In this document: in pieces, positions 45,449-56,825 of the stretch
How the letters are laid out: each line of letters begins with the position of its first letter
Position numbering within the stretch: the stretch's first letter is position 1
From: Hippasteria phrygiana
Lineage: Eukaryota; Echinodermata; Asteroidea; Valvatida; Goniasteridae
Length of the DNA stretch: 64,000 nucleotides
Reading direction: 5' to 3'
NCBI GenBank assembly: GCA_037893225.1
Contig: JAZGUH010000088.1
Coordinates: 2,206,501 to 2,270,500, forward strand
The notes under the pieces: generated by a model
Told to the model about the DNA's origin: nothing
Databases searched by the model: none
What the model saw: only the letters and a program-made list of their open reading frames with translations
Position numbers and translations under genes: made by a program

Positions 45449-48302
45449 TTTTTTTTGGCTTTTCCGAAAATTTTTCGGAAAAGGCTTTGTTTTTGTTCTG
45501 ATTTTTTTTTTTCTTCTTCTTTTAGTTCCGACCAAAATCCCATAGACTTTGCACACGAATTTTGTCGGCGGCACTTTAGGTCTTAAAAAACCTCAGATCT
45601 TAACCAAACTTACCTCAAACATAGACCCTATGCTGAAATTGCATGTCGAAGAGTGACGTCATGATGACGTCATCACGTGTCACGTGACGTCATCTTAAAA
45701 GTGCGTTTTTCAAGGGCCCATATCTAGAGAACGGTAGGTCCGATTTCCTTTAAACCTGGTATGTTGGTAGGCTAGCTCGTGTTATATATGAAAATTGAGG
45801 TGACGTCATGGTGACGTCATCATACGATTTTATAGTAATGTTTAAGTTTTTGAACTTCAAAGTTTCTTAAAACCATATCTCATCAACAGAACATGCTAAA
45901 TTCAAAATTCTTTTTGTAATAGCTCTGTTAGCTCCTATATTCTTTCACATAAATGTAAAAAATGTGTGACGTCATCATGACGTCATCAAAAATATGCTTT
46001 TTTGAAACACATATAAGGGTACGTCCGATCGTCATAAAAATTAGTGGGCAGGTAGATAATGCTACTAGGATGTTAAATCCGAGGTGACGTCATGATGACG
46101 TCATCGGCTGATTTTCTATGAATTTTTAGTTCTATCCCAAATCCCATAGACTTTGTACACGAATTTTGTACGGGACACTTTGGTCACTAAACAACATCAG
46201 ATCTTAATCAAACTTAACACAAACAGGGACCCTAAGCTGAAAATGTATGCCAAAACGTGACGTCATGATGACGTCATCACGTGTCATGTGACGTCATCTT
46301 AAAGATGCATTTTGGAAGGGCCTATATCTAGAGAACGGTAGGTCCGATTGCCTTCAAACCTGGTATGTTGGTATGGTAGCTCGTGTTATAGATGAAAATT
46401 AAAGTGACGTCATGATGACGTCATCGTACGATTTTACAGTAATATTAAAGTTTTTCAACTTCAACGTTTCTTAAAGCCATATCTCACCAACAGAACATGC
46501 TAAATTCAAAATTCTTTTTGTAATAGCTTTGTTAGCTCCTATATTCTTTCACATACATTTGAAAAATGTGTGACGTCATCATGACGTCATCAAAAATGTG
46601 CATTTCTGAAACACACATAAGGGTACGTCCGATCGTCATAAAAATTGGTGGGTAGGTAGATAGTGCCACTAGCATGCAAAATCCGAAGTGACGTCATGAT
46701 GACGTCATCGGCTGATTTTTTATGAATTTGTAAATGTTTCAAATTTCATTGTACTCTTAAAATTTTGCACTTCTTCAAATGCCATGAACTTCAAACTTGG
46801 CATATGCATTGACTATCTACTCGAGATGGGTGCCGAATCATGACGTCATGATGACGTCATCACATGTCACGTGACGTCATCTTAAATTTGCATTTTTGAA
46901 GGCCCTATATCTATTTTTTTCTGCTTCTTATTTTAGTTCTATCCCAAATCCCATAGACTTTGTGCATAGATTTTCTGATCGGCACTTTTGTCATCAAACA
47001 ACATCGAATCTTAGTCAGAGTTAGCATAGGTATAGACCCTGATGCAAAGTCGTGCCACGAAGAGTGACGTCATAATGACGTCTTCGTGTGGCATGTAACA
47101 TGAACTTAAAGGTCAAGTTTGGAGTACGAAATGTTAATCATAAAATAATCTCAGATCTTAAACTTAGCAAAGACATAGACCTTCTGATACTTTATGTTAA
47201 ATAAAAAAGAAAAAAAGGAAAAGCCATGCGTATGTTTACAACAGACGCACATTTTTTGGCGTTTCCGCAACAGCAGGAAAGCCTTTGTTTTTGTTCTGTT
47301 CCCGCGATTGTGTAGTTTAGTACACTTTCGCCCAGGCATGAACACAATCTACTTGAAAATTGTTCGTTTTGCCACATTCAGAACAAAGGGCCACGTCGAA
47401 GAACATCTGCAGGGGTTTTTTGGAGTGAAATCGTTAGCTAAGAGGTAACAAAATACGTGATTGCGCAATACCCAGCTTTACACGGATATATAGCTGGTGG
47501 GAGAGTAGTTGACCGAGCCAAAACGTGACACAACGTAAGAAAATCGTATTTTCCGCCTTAAAAAACCTTTCCAAATCACAAAAGCACGTGTCATTGGGAT
47601 TCAGAGAAGTCTACTTTAGTAACAAAAAAAGGCTTTTGGAATAATCAAATACTCCAGAAGCTAACATGAACACAATTAATACAGAAATCCTAAACTACAC
47701 AATACCCACTATTTTGGTTTCTTCTTAAACACGAATTTTGTCTGCGGCACTTTGGTCACTAAACAACATCAGATCTTAAGCAAACTTAACCCAAACATAG
47801 ACCCTAATCTGAAATTGTGTGCCGAAGAGTGATGTCACGATGACGTCATTATGTGTTACGTGATGTCATCTTAAAGGCTCATTTTTCAAGGGCCCATATC
47901 AAGAGAACCGTAAGTCCAATTGCATTCAAACCTGGTATGTTGGCTAAACAAGTACATGTTATAAATCAAAATTGAGGTGACGTCATAATGACATCATCAT
48001 CTGATTTTTATGGTAATTTCAAAATTGTAACGTTAAAGATTCTTAAAACCACATCTCATCAACAGAACATGTTCAATTCAAAATTCCTTTTGTAATAGCT
48101 TTGTTAGCTCGTACATTCTTTTATATAAATGCGAAAAATTACTGAAGTCATAATGACGTCATTAAAGGCATGATTTCTTGAAAGACATATGGATAGACCA
48201 TGTCTAATCGTCACGAAACTTGGTGGTTAGGTAGATTTGTCACTAGTTTACAAAATTCGAAGTGACATCATAAAAACATATGGAAAAGCCCTATGTTCTT
48301 AA
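45449..48302 (+). mobile_element. Family B Helitron-like element B3 (near-identical copy of B2, one monomer fewer)
   Basis: Hairpin at 45457-45485, one landmark monomer (46136), then the same diverged 3' region as B2 (44.0-45.4 kb) at an offset of 2,868-2,869 bp. It is cut at about 48302 inside the 3' hairpin (after GGAAAAGCCCTATGTTCTTA), where the (TTC)n of the next element begins. Confidence 0.65.
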
Positions 48303-51300
48303 TTTCTTTTTCTTCTTCTTCTTCTTCTTCTTCTTCTTTTAGTTCTGACCAAAGTCCCATAGACTTTGTACACGAATTTTGTCGGCGGCACTTTAGGTCT
48401 TAAAAAACCTCAGAACCTAACCAAACTTACCTCAAACGTAGACCCTAAGCTGAAATTGTATGTCGTAGAGTGACGTCATGATGACGTCATCACGTGTCAC
48501 GTGACGTCATCCTAAATGTGCGTTTTTCAAGGGCCCATATCTAGAGAACGGTATATCCAATTTCCTTCAAACCTGGTATGTTGGTAGGCTAGCTCGTGTT
48601 ATAGATGAAAATTGACGTGACGTCATGATGACGTCATCATGCGATTTTATAGTAATTTTTAAGTTTTTGAACTTTAAAGTTTCTTAAAGCCATATCTCAC
48701 CAACAGAACATGCTAAATTCAAAATTCTTTTTGTAATAGCTCTGTTAGCTCCTATATTCTTTCACATAAATGTGAAAAATGTGTGACGTCATCATGACGT
48801 CATCAAAAATATGCTTTTTTGAAACACATATAAGGGTAGGGACGATCGTCATAAAAATTAGTGTGCAGGTAGATAATGCTACTGGGATGTTAAATCCGAG
48901 GTGACGTCATGATGACGTCATCGGCTGATTTTCTATGAATTTTTAGTTCTATCCCAAATCCCATAGACTTTGTACACGAATTTTGTACGGGACACTTTGG
49001 TCACTAAACAACATCAGATCTTAATCAAACTTAACACAAACAGGGACCCTAAGCTGAAAATGTATGCCAAAACGTGACGTCATGATGACGTCATCACGTG
49101 TCATGTGACGTCATCTTAAAGGTGCATTTTGGAAGGGCCCATATCTAGAGAACGGTAGGTCCGATTGCCTTAAAACCAGGTATGTTGGTATGGTAGATCG
49201 TGTTATAGATGAAAATTGAGGTGACGTCATGATGACGTCATCATACGATTTTACAGTAATATTAAAGTTTTTCAACTTCAAAGTTTCTTAAAGCCATATC
49301 TCATCAACAGAACATGCTAAATTCAAAATTCTTTTTGTAATAGCTTTGTTAGCTCCTATATTCTTTCACATAAATGTGAAAAATGTGTGACGTCATCATG
49401 ACGTCATCAAAAATATGCTTTTTTGAAACACATATAAGGGTAGGGACGATCGTTATCAAAATTAGTGTGCAGGTAGATAGTGCTACTAGCATGTTAAATC
49501 CGAGGTGACGTCATGATGACGTCATCGGCTGATTTTCTATGATTATTTTAGTTCTATCCCAAATCCCATAGACTTTGTACACGAATTTTGTACGGGATAC
49601 TTTGGTCACTAAGCAACATCAGATCTTAATCAGGCTTAACACAAACAGAGACCCTAAGCTGAAAATGTATGCCGAAACGTGACGTCATGATGACGTCATC
49701 ACGTGTCATGTGACGTCATCTTAAAGGTGCATTTTTCAAGGGCCCATATCTAGGGAACGGTAGGTCCGATTGCCTTCAAACCAGGTATGTTGGTATGGTA
49801 GCTCGTGTTATAGATAAAAATTGAGGTGACGTCATGATGACGTCATCATACAGTTTTATAGTAATATTAAAGTTTTTGAACTTCAAAGTTTCCTAAAGCC
49901 ATATCTCATCAACAGAACACGCTAAATTCAAAATTCTTTTTGTAATAGCTTTGTTAGCTCCTATATTCTTTCACATAAATGTGAAAAATGTGTGACGTCA
50001 TCATGACGTCATCAAAAATATGCTTTTTTGAAACACATATAAGGGTAGGGACAATCGTCATAAAAATTAGTGTGCAGGTAGATAGTGATACTAGCATGTT
50101 AAATCCGAGGTGACGTCATGATGACGTCATCGGCTGATTTTCTATTATTATTTTAGTTCTATCCCAAATCCCATAGACTTGGTACACGAATTTTGTACGG
50201 GACACTTTGGTCACTAAACAACATCAGATCTTAATCAGGCTTAACACAAACAGAGACCCTAAGCTGAAAATGTATGCCGAAACGTGATGTCATGATGACG
50301 TCATCACGTGTGTTGTGACGTCATCTTAAAGGTGCATTTTTCAAGGGCCCATATCTAGAGAACGGTATATCCGATTGCCTTCAAACGAGGTATGTTGGTA
50401 TGGTAGCTCGTGTTATAGATGAAAATTGAGGTGACGTCATGATGACGTCATCATACGATTTTACAGTAATATTAAAGTTTTTGAACTTCAAAGTTTCTTA
50501 AAGCCATATCTCATCAACAGAACATGCTAAATTCAAAATTCTTTTTGTAATAGCTTTGTTAGCTCCTATATTCTTTCACATAAATGTGAAAAATGTGTGA
50601 CGTCATCATGACGTCATCAAAAATATGCTTTTTTGAAACACATATAAGGGTAGGGACAATCGTCATAAAAATTAGTGTGCAGGTAGATAGTGATACTAGC
50701 ATGTTAAATCCGAGGTGACGTCATGATGACGTCATCGGCTGATTTTCTATGATTATTTTAGTTCTATCCCAAATCCCATAGACTTGGTACACGAATTTTG
50801 TACGGGACACTTTGGTCACTAAACAACATCAGATCTTAATCAAACTTAACACAAACAGGGACCCTAAGCTGAAAATGTATGCCAAAACGTGACGTCATGA
50901 TGACGTCATCACGTGTCATGTGACGTCATCTTAAAGGTGCATTTTGGAAGGGCCCATATCTAGAGAACGGTAGGTCCGATTGCCTTAAAACCAGGTATGT
51001 TGGTATGGTAGATCGTGTTATAGATGAAAATTGAGGTGACGTCATGATGACGTCATCATACGATTTTACAGTAATATTAAAGTTTTTCAACTTCAAAGTT
51101 TCTTAAAGCCATATCTCATCAACAGAACATGCTAAATTCAAAATTCTTTTTGTAATAGCTTTGTTAGCTCCTATATTCTTTCACATAAATGTGAAAAATG
51201 TGTGACGTCATCATGACGTCATCAAAAATATGCTTTTTTGAAACACATATAAGGGTAGGGACGATCGTTATCAAAATTAGTGTGCAGGTAGATAGTGCTA

Positions 51301-54300
51301 CTAGCATGTTAAATCCGAGGTGACGTCATGATGACGTCATCGGCTGATTTTCTATGATTATTTTAGTTCTATCCCAAATCCCATAGACTTTGTACACGAA
51401 TTTTGTACGGGATACTTTGGTCACTAAGCAACATCAGATCTTAATCAGGCTTAACACAAACAGAGACCCTAAGCTGAAAATGTATGCCGAAACGTGACGT
51501 CATGATGACGTCATCACGTGTCATGTGACGTCATCTTAAAGGTGCATTTTTCAAGGGCCCATATCTAGGGAACGGTAGGTCCGATTGCCTTCAAACCAGG
51601 TATGTTGGTATGGTAGCTCGTGTTATAGATAAAAATTGAGGTGACGTCATGATGACGTCATCATACAGTTTTATAGTAATATTAAAGTTTTTGAACTTCA
51701 AAGTTTCCTAAAGCCATATCTCATCAACAGAACACGCTAAATTCAAAATTCTTTTTGTAATAGCTTTGTTAGCTCCTATATTCTTTCACATAAATGTGAA
51801 AAATGTGTGACGTCATCATGACGTCATCAAAAATATGCTTTTTTGAAACACATATAAGGGTAGGGACAATCGTCATAAAAATTAGTGTGCAGGTAGATAG
51901 TGATACTAGCATGTTAAATCCGAGGTGACGTCATGATGACGTCATCGGCTGATTTTCTATTATTATTTTAGTTCTATCCCAAATCCCATAGACTTGGTAC
52001 ACGAATTTTGTACGGGACACTTTGGTCACTAAACAACATCAGATCTTAATCAGGCTTAACACAAACAGAGACCCTAAGCTGAAAATGTATGCCGAAACGT
52101 GATGTCATGATGACGTCATCACGTGTGTTGTGACGTCATCTTAAAGGTGCATTTTTCAAGGGCCCATATCTAGAGAACGGTATATCCGATTGCCTTCAAA
52201 CGAGGTATGTTGGTATGGTAGCTCGTGTTATAGATGAAAATTGAGGTGACGTCATGATGACGTCATCATACGATTTTACAGTAATATTAAAGTTTTTGAA
52301 CTTCAAAGTTTCTTAAAGCCATATCTCATCAACAGAACATGCTAAATTCAAAATTCTTTTTGTAATAGCTTTGTTAGCTCCTATATTCTTTCACATAAAT
52401 GTGAAAAATGTGTGACGTCATCATGACGTCATCAAAAATATGCTTTTTTGAAACACATATAAGGGTAGGGACAATCGTCATAAAAATTAGTGTGCAGGTA
52501 GATAGTGATACTAGCATGTTAAATCCGAGGTGACGTCATGATGACGTCATCGGCTGATTTTCTATTATTATTTTAGTTCTATCCCAAATCCCATAGACTT
52601 GGTACACGAATTTTGTACGGGACACTGGTCACTAAACAACATCAGATCTTAATCAGGCTTAACACAAACAGAGACCCTAAGCTGAAAATGTATGCCGAAA
52701 CGTGATGTCATGATGACGTCATCACGTGTGTTGTGACGTCATCTTAAAGGTGCATTTTTCAAGGGCCCATATCTAGAGAACGGTATATCCGATTGCCTTC
52801 AAACGAGGTATGTTGGTATGGTAGCTCGTGTTATAGATGAAAATTGAGGTGACGTCATGATGACGTCATCATACGATTTTACAGTAATATTAAAGTTTTT
52901 GAACTTCAAAGTTTCTTAAAGCCATATCTCATCAACAGAACATGCTAAATTCAAAATTCTTTTTGTAATAGCTTTGTTAGCTCCTATATTCTTTCACATA
53001 AATGTGAAAAATGTGTGACGTCATCATGACGTCATCAAAAATATGCTTTTTTGAAACACATATAAGGGTAGGGACGATCGTCATAAAAATTAGTGTGTAG
53101 GTAGATAGTGCTACTAGCATGTTAAATCCGAGGTGACGTCATGATGACGTCATCGGCTGATTTTCTATGATTATTTTAGTTCTATCCCAAATCCCATAGA
53201 CTTTGTACACGAATTTTGTACGGGACACTTTGGTCACTAAACAACATCAGATCTTAATCAGGCTTAACACAAACAGAGACCCTAAGCTGAAAATGTATGC
53301 CGAAACGTGACGTCATGATGACGTCATCACGTGTCATGTAACATGAACTTAAAGGTCAAGTATGGAGTACGAAATGTGAATCATAAAATAATCTCAGATC
53401 TTAAACATAGCAAAGACATAGACCTTCTGATAATTTATGTTAAAGAAAAAATGAAAACGGAAAAGCCATGTGTATGTTTACAACAGACGCAAAATTTTCG
53501 GCTTTTCCGCTACAGCAGCAAAGCCTTGGTTTTTGTTCTGTTCGCGCGATTGTGTAGTTTAGTACACTTTCGCCCAGGCATGAACACAATCTACTTGAAA
53601 ATTGTTCGTTTTGCCACATTCAGAACAAAGGGCCACGTCCAAGAACATCTCCAGGTTTTTTTTTGAATGAAATCGTTAGCTCAGAGGTCAAAAACACATG
53701 ATTGCACAATACCCAGCTTCACACGGATATATAACTGGTGGGAGAGTAGGAGCTGGTTCGAAATTGACCGAGCCAAAACATGACACAACGGGTGGAAAAT
53801 CATATTTTCCGCCTTAAAAAACCTTTCCAAATCACAAAAGCACGTGTCATTGGAATTCAGAGAAGTCTACTTTAGTGACAAAAAAGGCTTTTGGAATAAT
53901 CAAATACTCCAGGAGCTAACATGAACACAATTAATACACAAATCCTAAACTACACAATACCCACTTTTTTGGTTTCTTCTTAAACACGAATTTTGTCTAC
54001 GGCACTTTAGTCACTAAACAACATCAGATCTTATTCAAACTTAATACAAACATAGACCCTAATCTGAAATTGTGTGCCGAAAAGTGACATCATGATGACG
54101 TCATTATGTGTCACGTGATGTCATCTTAAAGGCGCATTTTTCAAGGCCCATATCAAGAGAACCGTAAGTCCAATTGCATTCAAACCTGGTATGTTGCTAG
54201 ACAAGTACGTTATAAATAAAAATTGAGGTGACGTCATAATGACGTCATCATATGATTTTTATAGTAATTTCAAAGTTTTAACATTAAAGATTCTTAAAAC

Positions 54301-54535
54301 CATATCTCATCAACAGAACATATGTTAAATTCAAAATTCTTTTTGTAATAGCTTTGTTAGCTCGTACATTCTTTTATATAAATGCGAAAAATTTCTGAGG
54401 TCATAATGACGTCATCAAAGGCATGATTTCTTGAAAGACATATAAGGGTAGACCATGTCTAATCGTCATGAAACTTCGTGGTTAGGTAGATTTGTCACTA
54501 GTTTACAAAATTCGAAATAACATCATAAAAACATA
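48303..54535 (+). mobile_element. Family B Helitron-like element B4 (long array)
   Basis: It starts at the (TTC)n tract 48309-48340 without the hairpin, has about eight monomers (landmarks 48953, 49558, 50163, 50768, 51373, 51978, 52583, 53186) and ends in a diverged copy of the 3' region that stops at about 54535. The 5' hairpin and CTAG terminus are both absent, so the element is truncated at both ends. Confidence 0.6.
48953..52582. repeat. 1,815-bp higher-order repeat (three monomers, two copies)
   Basis: Monomers 48953, 49558 and 50163 reappear as 50768, 51373 and 51978, each shifted by 1,815 bp. Private variants move together: CCTTAAAACCAGG and GTAGATCGTG in the first, CTAGGGAACGG and CATACAGTTTTATAG in the second, GTGTGTTGTGACG and TTCAAACGAGG in the third. 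The next monomer (52583) is again of the third type, with a 2-bp deletion. Confidence 0.85.
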
Positions 54536-55748
54536 TTTTTAACTTTCATTTCTGCCCCAAAGCAATGCTTTTATTCAAGTGGACTGCTCAGTTTAGGGTT
54601 TTTGTCCAATTTTGTTTTATTTGAAGTCAATTGTGAGCTTATGTAGAAAGGATACGAGATTAATGTGGAGGTCTGCGAGTAGGGAGGTGACGGGCCGTAT
54701 ACGATTTGCAGACCGGCTGCCTTTTTCTTTTCTTTTTTTAAATGCGGGCCGGTCTTTCCATATGAAGTTGGAACACAAAGTGGTGTAACATAACGGGGAC
54801 AATAGACCTACTTACTTTATTGTATAAATCTCTGCACACTGCTAATGGACTACAACATATGAATTAAAAAATGTGTATGGACGCAGCCAGGCCTGCCAGG
54901 GTACACCACGTTAAATAGTTTATGCTTTTATGATTTAGCCTACTTGTATTTTATATACGAGTAACCAACTCAAACTTGTATGGAGGGGGGGGGGGGGGGG
55001 GGTCCATTCTGCATGCGTGTTGTACATAACCATTCATAGCAAAACTGTCGTGATATGTGGAAGTATTGGATTTACCTCACAACAGGTTCTCGATGTTATA
55101 ACTAACACCGTGTTCCAACTTGGTGCAATGACCCATGTACAGTTACTATATTTTCGTTAAGCCAAAGATATCGCAAATAAGAACTTCAAACTAGCAGGCG
55201 ACAACGTTGGTAATGATTTGCAACCAGGAGCATTTTATTTGAAATCCGTTTCATAACAGTATTTTTCCATGAAGCCAATTTAAGGAGTTATTCTTAACAG
55301 ATTTAAATTGCTTAAAATTCAAAGTACTGCGATTTTTAAAAACCGCATACCGGTAAGTCATGCTGGCAATTGGAGACAATGTACTGCAACAATAATAGTG
55401 ACTGGGAGGTTTTTGGGATTCGTCTTTATGATATATTCATGTGTTCTCTACGTGTTTGTCAAAATAAAATTGAAAAGTAAATTGCCTCTTTGAGGGCCTA
55501 ATTACTGGCAGCATTGATAAACTCAATTAGAAGATGGGAACAGAAAGATGTAGGCCCTATTAGTGCCTTTCGTTACCAAGCTCTATCTTGGTCACAAACC
55601 ATTGGATGAGATTCCAACTTCCAGAAATGTGGCACTGCTAACCAAGCAAATGTCTTATTTACTTCACTACAAGTCTACTAGAATAAACCCAACCACCATA
55701 AGAAATCTGTTGCGGCTCTATTTCCCATAAGCTGTTGGTACATCGGAA
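54536..55748. repeat. 3' flank of copy C, duplicate of 19006-20271
   Basis: It has the same order of landmarks as the copy A flank in the same orientation. A G tract lies at about 54985-55001. No exon is supported. Confidence 0.6.
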
Positions 55749-56096
55749 TCTGCGAACAGGAAAAAACGGGAATTACTTTAATTACTTAATTTATTTTTAA
55801 TGTTTAATGTCATACGTGACTCGTTACTACTAACTGTATATGACCGATGGTTCTCAAATTACTTCCGGTATGAATGTTGGAAGGGATGGGTCAGGGGTTT
55901 AGAAAATGTGGATTGTTAGACGAAAATACAAACTTGTTTGGATTTTCAAACTGTTCGAACATTATTTTGTCTGTTCGAATTTACATTGAAGAGCACCGTT
56001 TACTATACTAAAACTGAACTGCAACCATTGGGGAACAAAACAAATGAAAAGGCAGACTTATTAAAAGAGCAACTTTAGAGTAAGTGATCTACTTAC

Positions 56097-56244
56097 CGTG
56101 CTCAAATCAGCGGTCCACAGACTCACCACGATGTCTGCGATGTGGGAAGACACACGCGATGAAGCCGGTTGCAATAGGTATAAGGTGGGCACTGGCGCAT
56201 TATTTCAGCCGGAATATCGGGATCGCATGGTTGCATTTGTTGGC
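56097..56244 (-). CDS. Copy C cysteine-rich exon (exon 4)
   Basis: It follows CCTTTCTTTTGAAG and reads QQMQPCDPDIPAEIMRQC and then PPYTYCNRLHRVC, with cysteine spacing C-11-C-5-C-6-C. It has a 2-nt insertion relative to copy B directly after the last shared cysteine, so the tails differ and copy C ends LPTSQTSW at TGA (56123-56125). A strong GTGAGT donor overlaps that stop (exon end 56127) and a GTAAGT donor lies at 56096. Protein-level conservation of the core against several silent changes suggests past selection on the peptide. Confidence 0.6.
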
Positions 56245-56420
56245 CTTCAAAAGAAAGGAAAAGAACGCACAACGGTGGAAGTTGTATGTACGATAACCGC
56301 ACACATGTAAAGCATCAAAATGCGTGTCGACCACTCAAACCCTTCAATTCCGTATTTAAAAATACACACGAGCTAGCAAATGTTAACACAGAGCCTATTT
56401 GGGGGGGGGGGGAGACTTAC

Positions 56421-56453
56421 GTTTTAATTCTATCCATGGCTGGTTCTTGGGAC
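56421..56453 (-). CDS. Copy C exon 3
   Basis: 33 bp between a TTTATTTCAG acceptor and a GTAAGT donor. In phase 1 it reads GPKNQPWIELK, with the split arginine codon completing Lys-Arg at the exon 4 junction, as in copy B. The matching length, phase and dibasic site in two diverged copies support this as real coding sequence. Confidence 0.55.
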
Positions 56454-56527
56454 CTGAAATAAACGGTAGAAAGGACGAGGGTTGAAAGGTTGTATTCAGT
56501 ATGCCAACACCAACAAGAAGCAACATA

Positions 56528-56614
56528 CACTATGAACATCTAACAAAAGAAAACCCACGCAGTCCTTTGTAACAAAGGACTGCGTGGGTTTTCTTTTGTT
56601 AGATGTTCATAGTG
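56528..56614. repeat. Perfect 43-bp-arm palindrome in the copy C intron
   Basis: The left arm starts CACTATGAACATCTAACAAA and the right arm ends with its exact complement, with a single A at 56571 between them. The homologous introns of copies A and B lack it, so it is an insertion. It could be a snap-back element, a fold-back replication error, or a small-RNA hairpin source. Confidence 0.85.
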
Positions 56615-56825
56615 ATAAACATTGAGCACCGGAAGCCCGGATCGTAGTATATAGGAATGAAATTGGTCAGTCTCATGTTGGTTCTCGCATTGACCAGTAC
56701 GATTTCGCTTCAGAACGAGTCAAGCGAGAAAATGATGGGCGGAGTTACAAGGGTGCTCCCATTGTTGCTAGCCGATTTTGTGCCCCAAACCCAAATTTGA
56801 CGAGCGACGAAAAATGTTGCACATC

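Noticed and set aside
48953..53186. CRISPR-like periodic repeats
   Set aside because: Monomers are about 605 bp with no spacer structure and the genome is eukaryotic; this is satellite-like DNA.
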